DNA of 5,671 bases from NCBI GenBank assembly GCA_947253615.1, contig CAMYAA010000087.1, positions 1 to 5,671 on the forward strand. Reading direction: 5' to 3'. The position numbers and the translations under genes were made by a program. This stretch comes from an uncultured Sutterellaceae bacterium. Lineage in GTDB: Bacteria; Pseudomonadota; Gammaproteobacteria; Burkholderiales; Burkholderiaceae_F. The notes beneath the pieces were generated by a model. The model was not told where the DNA came from and searched no databases. It saw nothing but the letters and a program-made list of their open reading frames with translations. The stretch's first letter is position 1, and every line of letters starts with the position of its first letter. This document shows, piece after piece, positions 4,837 through 5,671 of this stretch.

Positions 4837-5657
4837 TTAGTAACGAACATCAGCGCCAATGTTGAAGCCATGGGATTGGCCCCATGGGTTATTGGCGGTT
4901 GCACTCACGGATCCGCTGATTCCGACGTTTCGAGTGACTTGGTAGTTAATCCCGAGGGCAAACTCTGCCCAGGTGGACTGACCCTTGTCACGAATGGTTT
5001 GCTGTTGGTTTTTAACGTTCAGCGTGGTCTGGGCGTTCCCAGCAAACTGGTGGAAGAGGTTGGCCTTGGCAAAGACCTCACCACGGTTTTGGTTAAAGGT
5101 ATGACCGACCTGGGTACCAATTCGTGTGATCACGGAGCGAATAGCCTTGTTGTCGACAGCGATGTCTTTCTGGCTGAATTTAGCCTTGGTTAATTGACCA
5201 ACACTGGCTTCGATTTGCGGTTCGACGTAGAAGCTCCCGAGATCCCAGCGCTTACCAGTTTCGAGGGCAAGCGAATAGCCCCATTGATTGAAGCGTCCCG
5301 TAATAGGCTGATTGTTGAAGTTGGAATCCAACGTATTTTGGTAGCGGTTTAAACGAGCGACGGTATTAACAAACCAGCCGTTTTCAAAGAGGGCACTGCG
5401 ATAAAGGGCGAGACCCAATCCTCGAATTTTGGTACGGCCCGAGGCCAAGGTACCTTGGTGATTATCGAGGTTAAGCGAAGCACCCCAAAGTACGGTTTGA
5501 TCATCGTGGCGAAACGCACGGTCATAACCGACCTCCCAACGATTGATGGGCATTTTTAACGAATAAGCGCCCGGTAAATCAATCTTATGGTGGGTATGCT
5601 TGGCCCAGAAATGGTGATCGAGGTCGCTCGGCACATGACGCCAATCACTCAAGTGAT
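4837..5657 (-). CDS. autotransporter outer-membrane beta-barrel domain, 5'-partial
   Basis: This is the C-terminal translocator of a type Va autotransporter, about 273 residues, of which nearly all are the barrel. The frame is open through the last native base, so the gene is cut by the contig end; a TTG at 5652 is internal and not a start. Typical barrel features in order are an opening strand with FWAKHTHHKI, WEVGYDRAF, GLGLALYRS, GWFVNTVARLNRY, the conserved NQWGYSLALETGKRWDLGSFYVEPQ block, VFAKANLFHQF, and TWAEFALGINY before a C-terminal GADVRY. The last residue is aromatic (Tyr, where Phe is commoner), consistent with the BAM recognition signal. Passenger and signal peptide lie outside the contig, so its activity (adhesin, protease, other) cannot be told. 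Alternating hydrophobic and polar residues fit amphipathic strands. Confidence 0.88.
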
Positions 5658-5671
5658 CTGTCTCTTATACA
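5658..5671 (-). other. Nextera mosaic end (artefact)
   Basis: CTGTCTCTTATACA is the first 14 bases of the reverse-complemented Tn5 mosaic end. It is adapter read-through and not genomic. The open reading frame of the autotransporter runs into it, but codons after 5657 are synthetic. Confidence 0.97.

Noticed and set aside
4822..5193. 123-codon plus-strand open frame
   Set aside because: Antisense shadow of the autotransporter barrel, which has unmistakable conserved blocks on the other strand.
50..5657. CRISPR array, tRNA, rRNA or a multi-gene defence system
   Set aside because: No spaced repeats, no cloverleaf with a TTCGA-type arm, no rRNA-like sequence, and no gene of a known defence family beyond the transposase-like proteins.

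Overview
The window looks like a whole assembled contig of bacterial DNA from a shotgun library. Bases 1-49 are an untrimmed Illumina Nextera P7/i7 adapter, and bases 5658-5671 are the start of the reverse-complemented Nextera mosaic end. Native sequence therefore runs from about 50 to 5657. The host is a diderm (Gram-negative type) bacterium, because the right end encodes the C-terminal beta-barrel of an autotransporter, an outer-membrane protein. Clear Shine-Dalgarno sites and sigma70-like promoters agree with this. A Sutterella-like burkholderialean or a Negativicutes member would both fit, but the sequence alone does not settle the lineage.

Layout, left to right. Positions 50-303 are an intergenic stretch. 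It holds a minus-strand extended -10 promoter (54-62) pointing off the contig and a possible promoter for the first gene. A zinc-ribbon threonine-synthase-like PLP enzyme lies at 304-1404 (+). A strong stem-loop (1468-1502) sits between it and a convergent, C-terminally truncated IS256-family transposase-like ORF (1533-2363, -). In that ORF both catalytic aspartates that should be present are replaced. About 720 bases without a convincing gene follow (2364-3084). This stretch contains hairpins, a 14-bp palindrome, a very good match to the ArgR operator consensus (2791-2808) and sigma70-like promoters. A GltS-family sodium/glutamate symporter gene occupies 3085-4446 (+) and ends at a perfect 15-bp bidirectional terminator (4467-4505). 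On the other side of that terminator, on the minus strand, is a small stand-alone helix-turn-helix protein resembling IS3-type OrfA (4523-4774). Upstream of it on the same strand is the 5'-truncated autotransporter barrel (4837 to the contig end).

How the parts relate. The gltS-like gene, with its possible ArgR site, is a plausible amino-acid uptake unit controlled by arginine status. The autotransporter and the small HTH gene may share a transcript, being co-directional with a 62-nt gap and one common terminator downstream. The PLP enzyme stands alone, with no other threonine-pathway gene in view. I see no CRISPR array, rRNA, tRNA or clear defence system. The least ordinary content is the pair of transposase-derived proteins that cannot catalyse transposition, and the ARG-box-like site.
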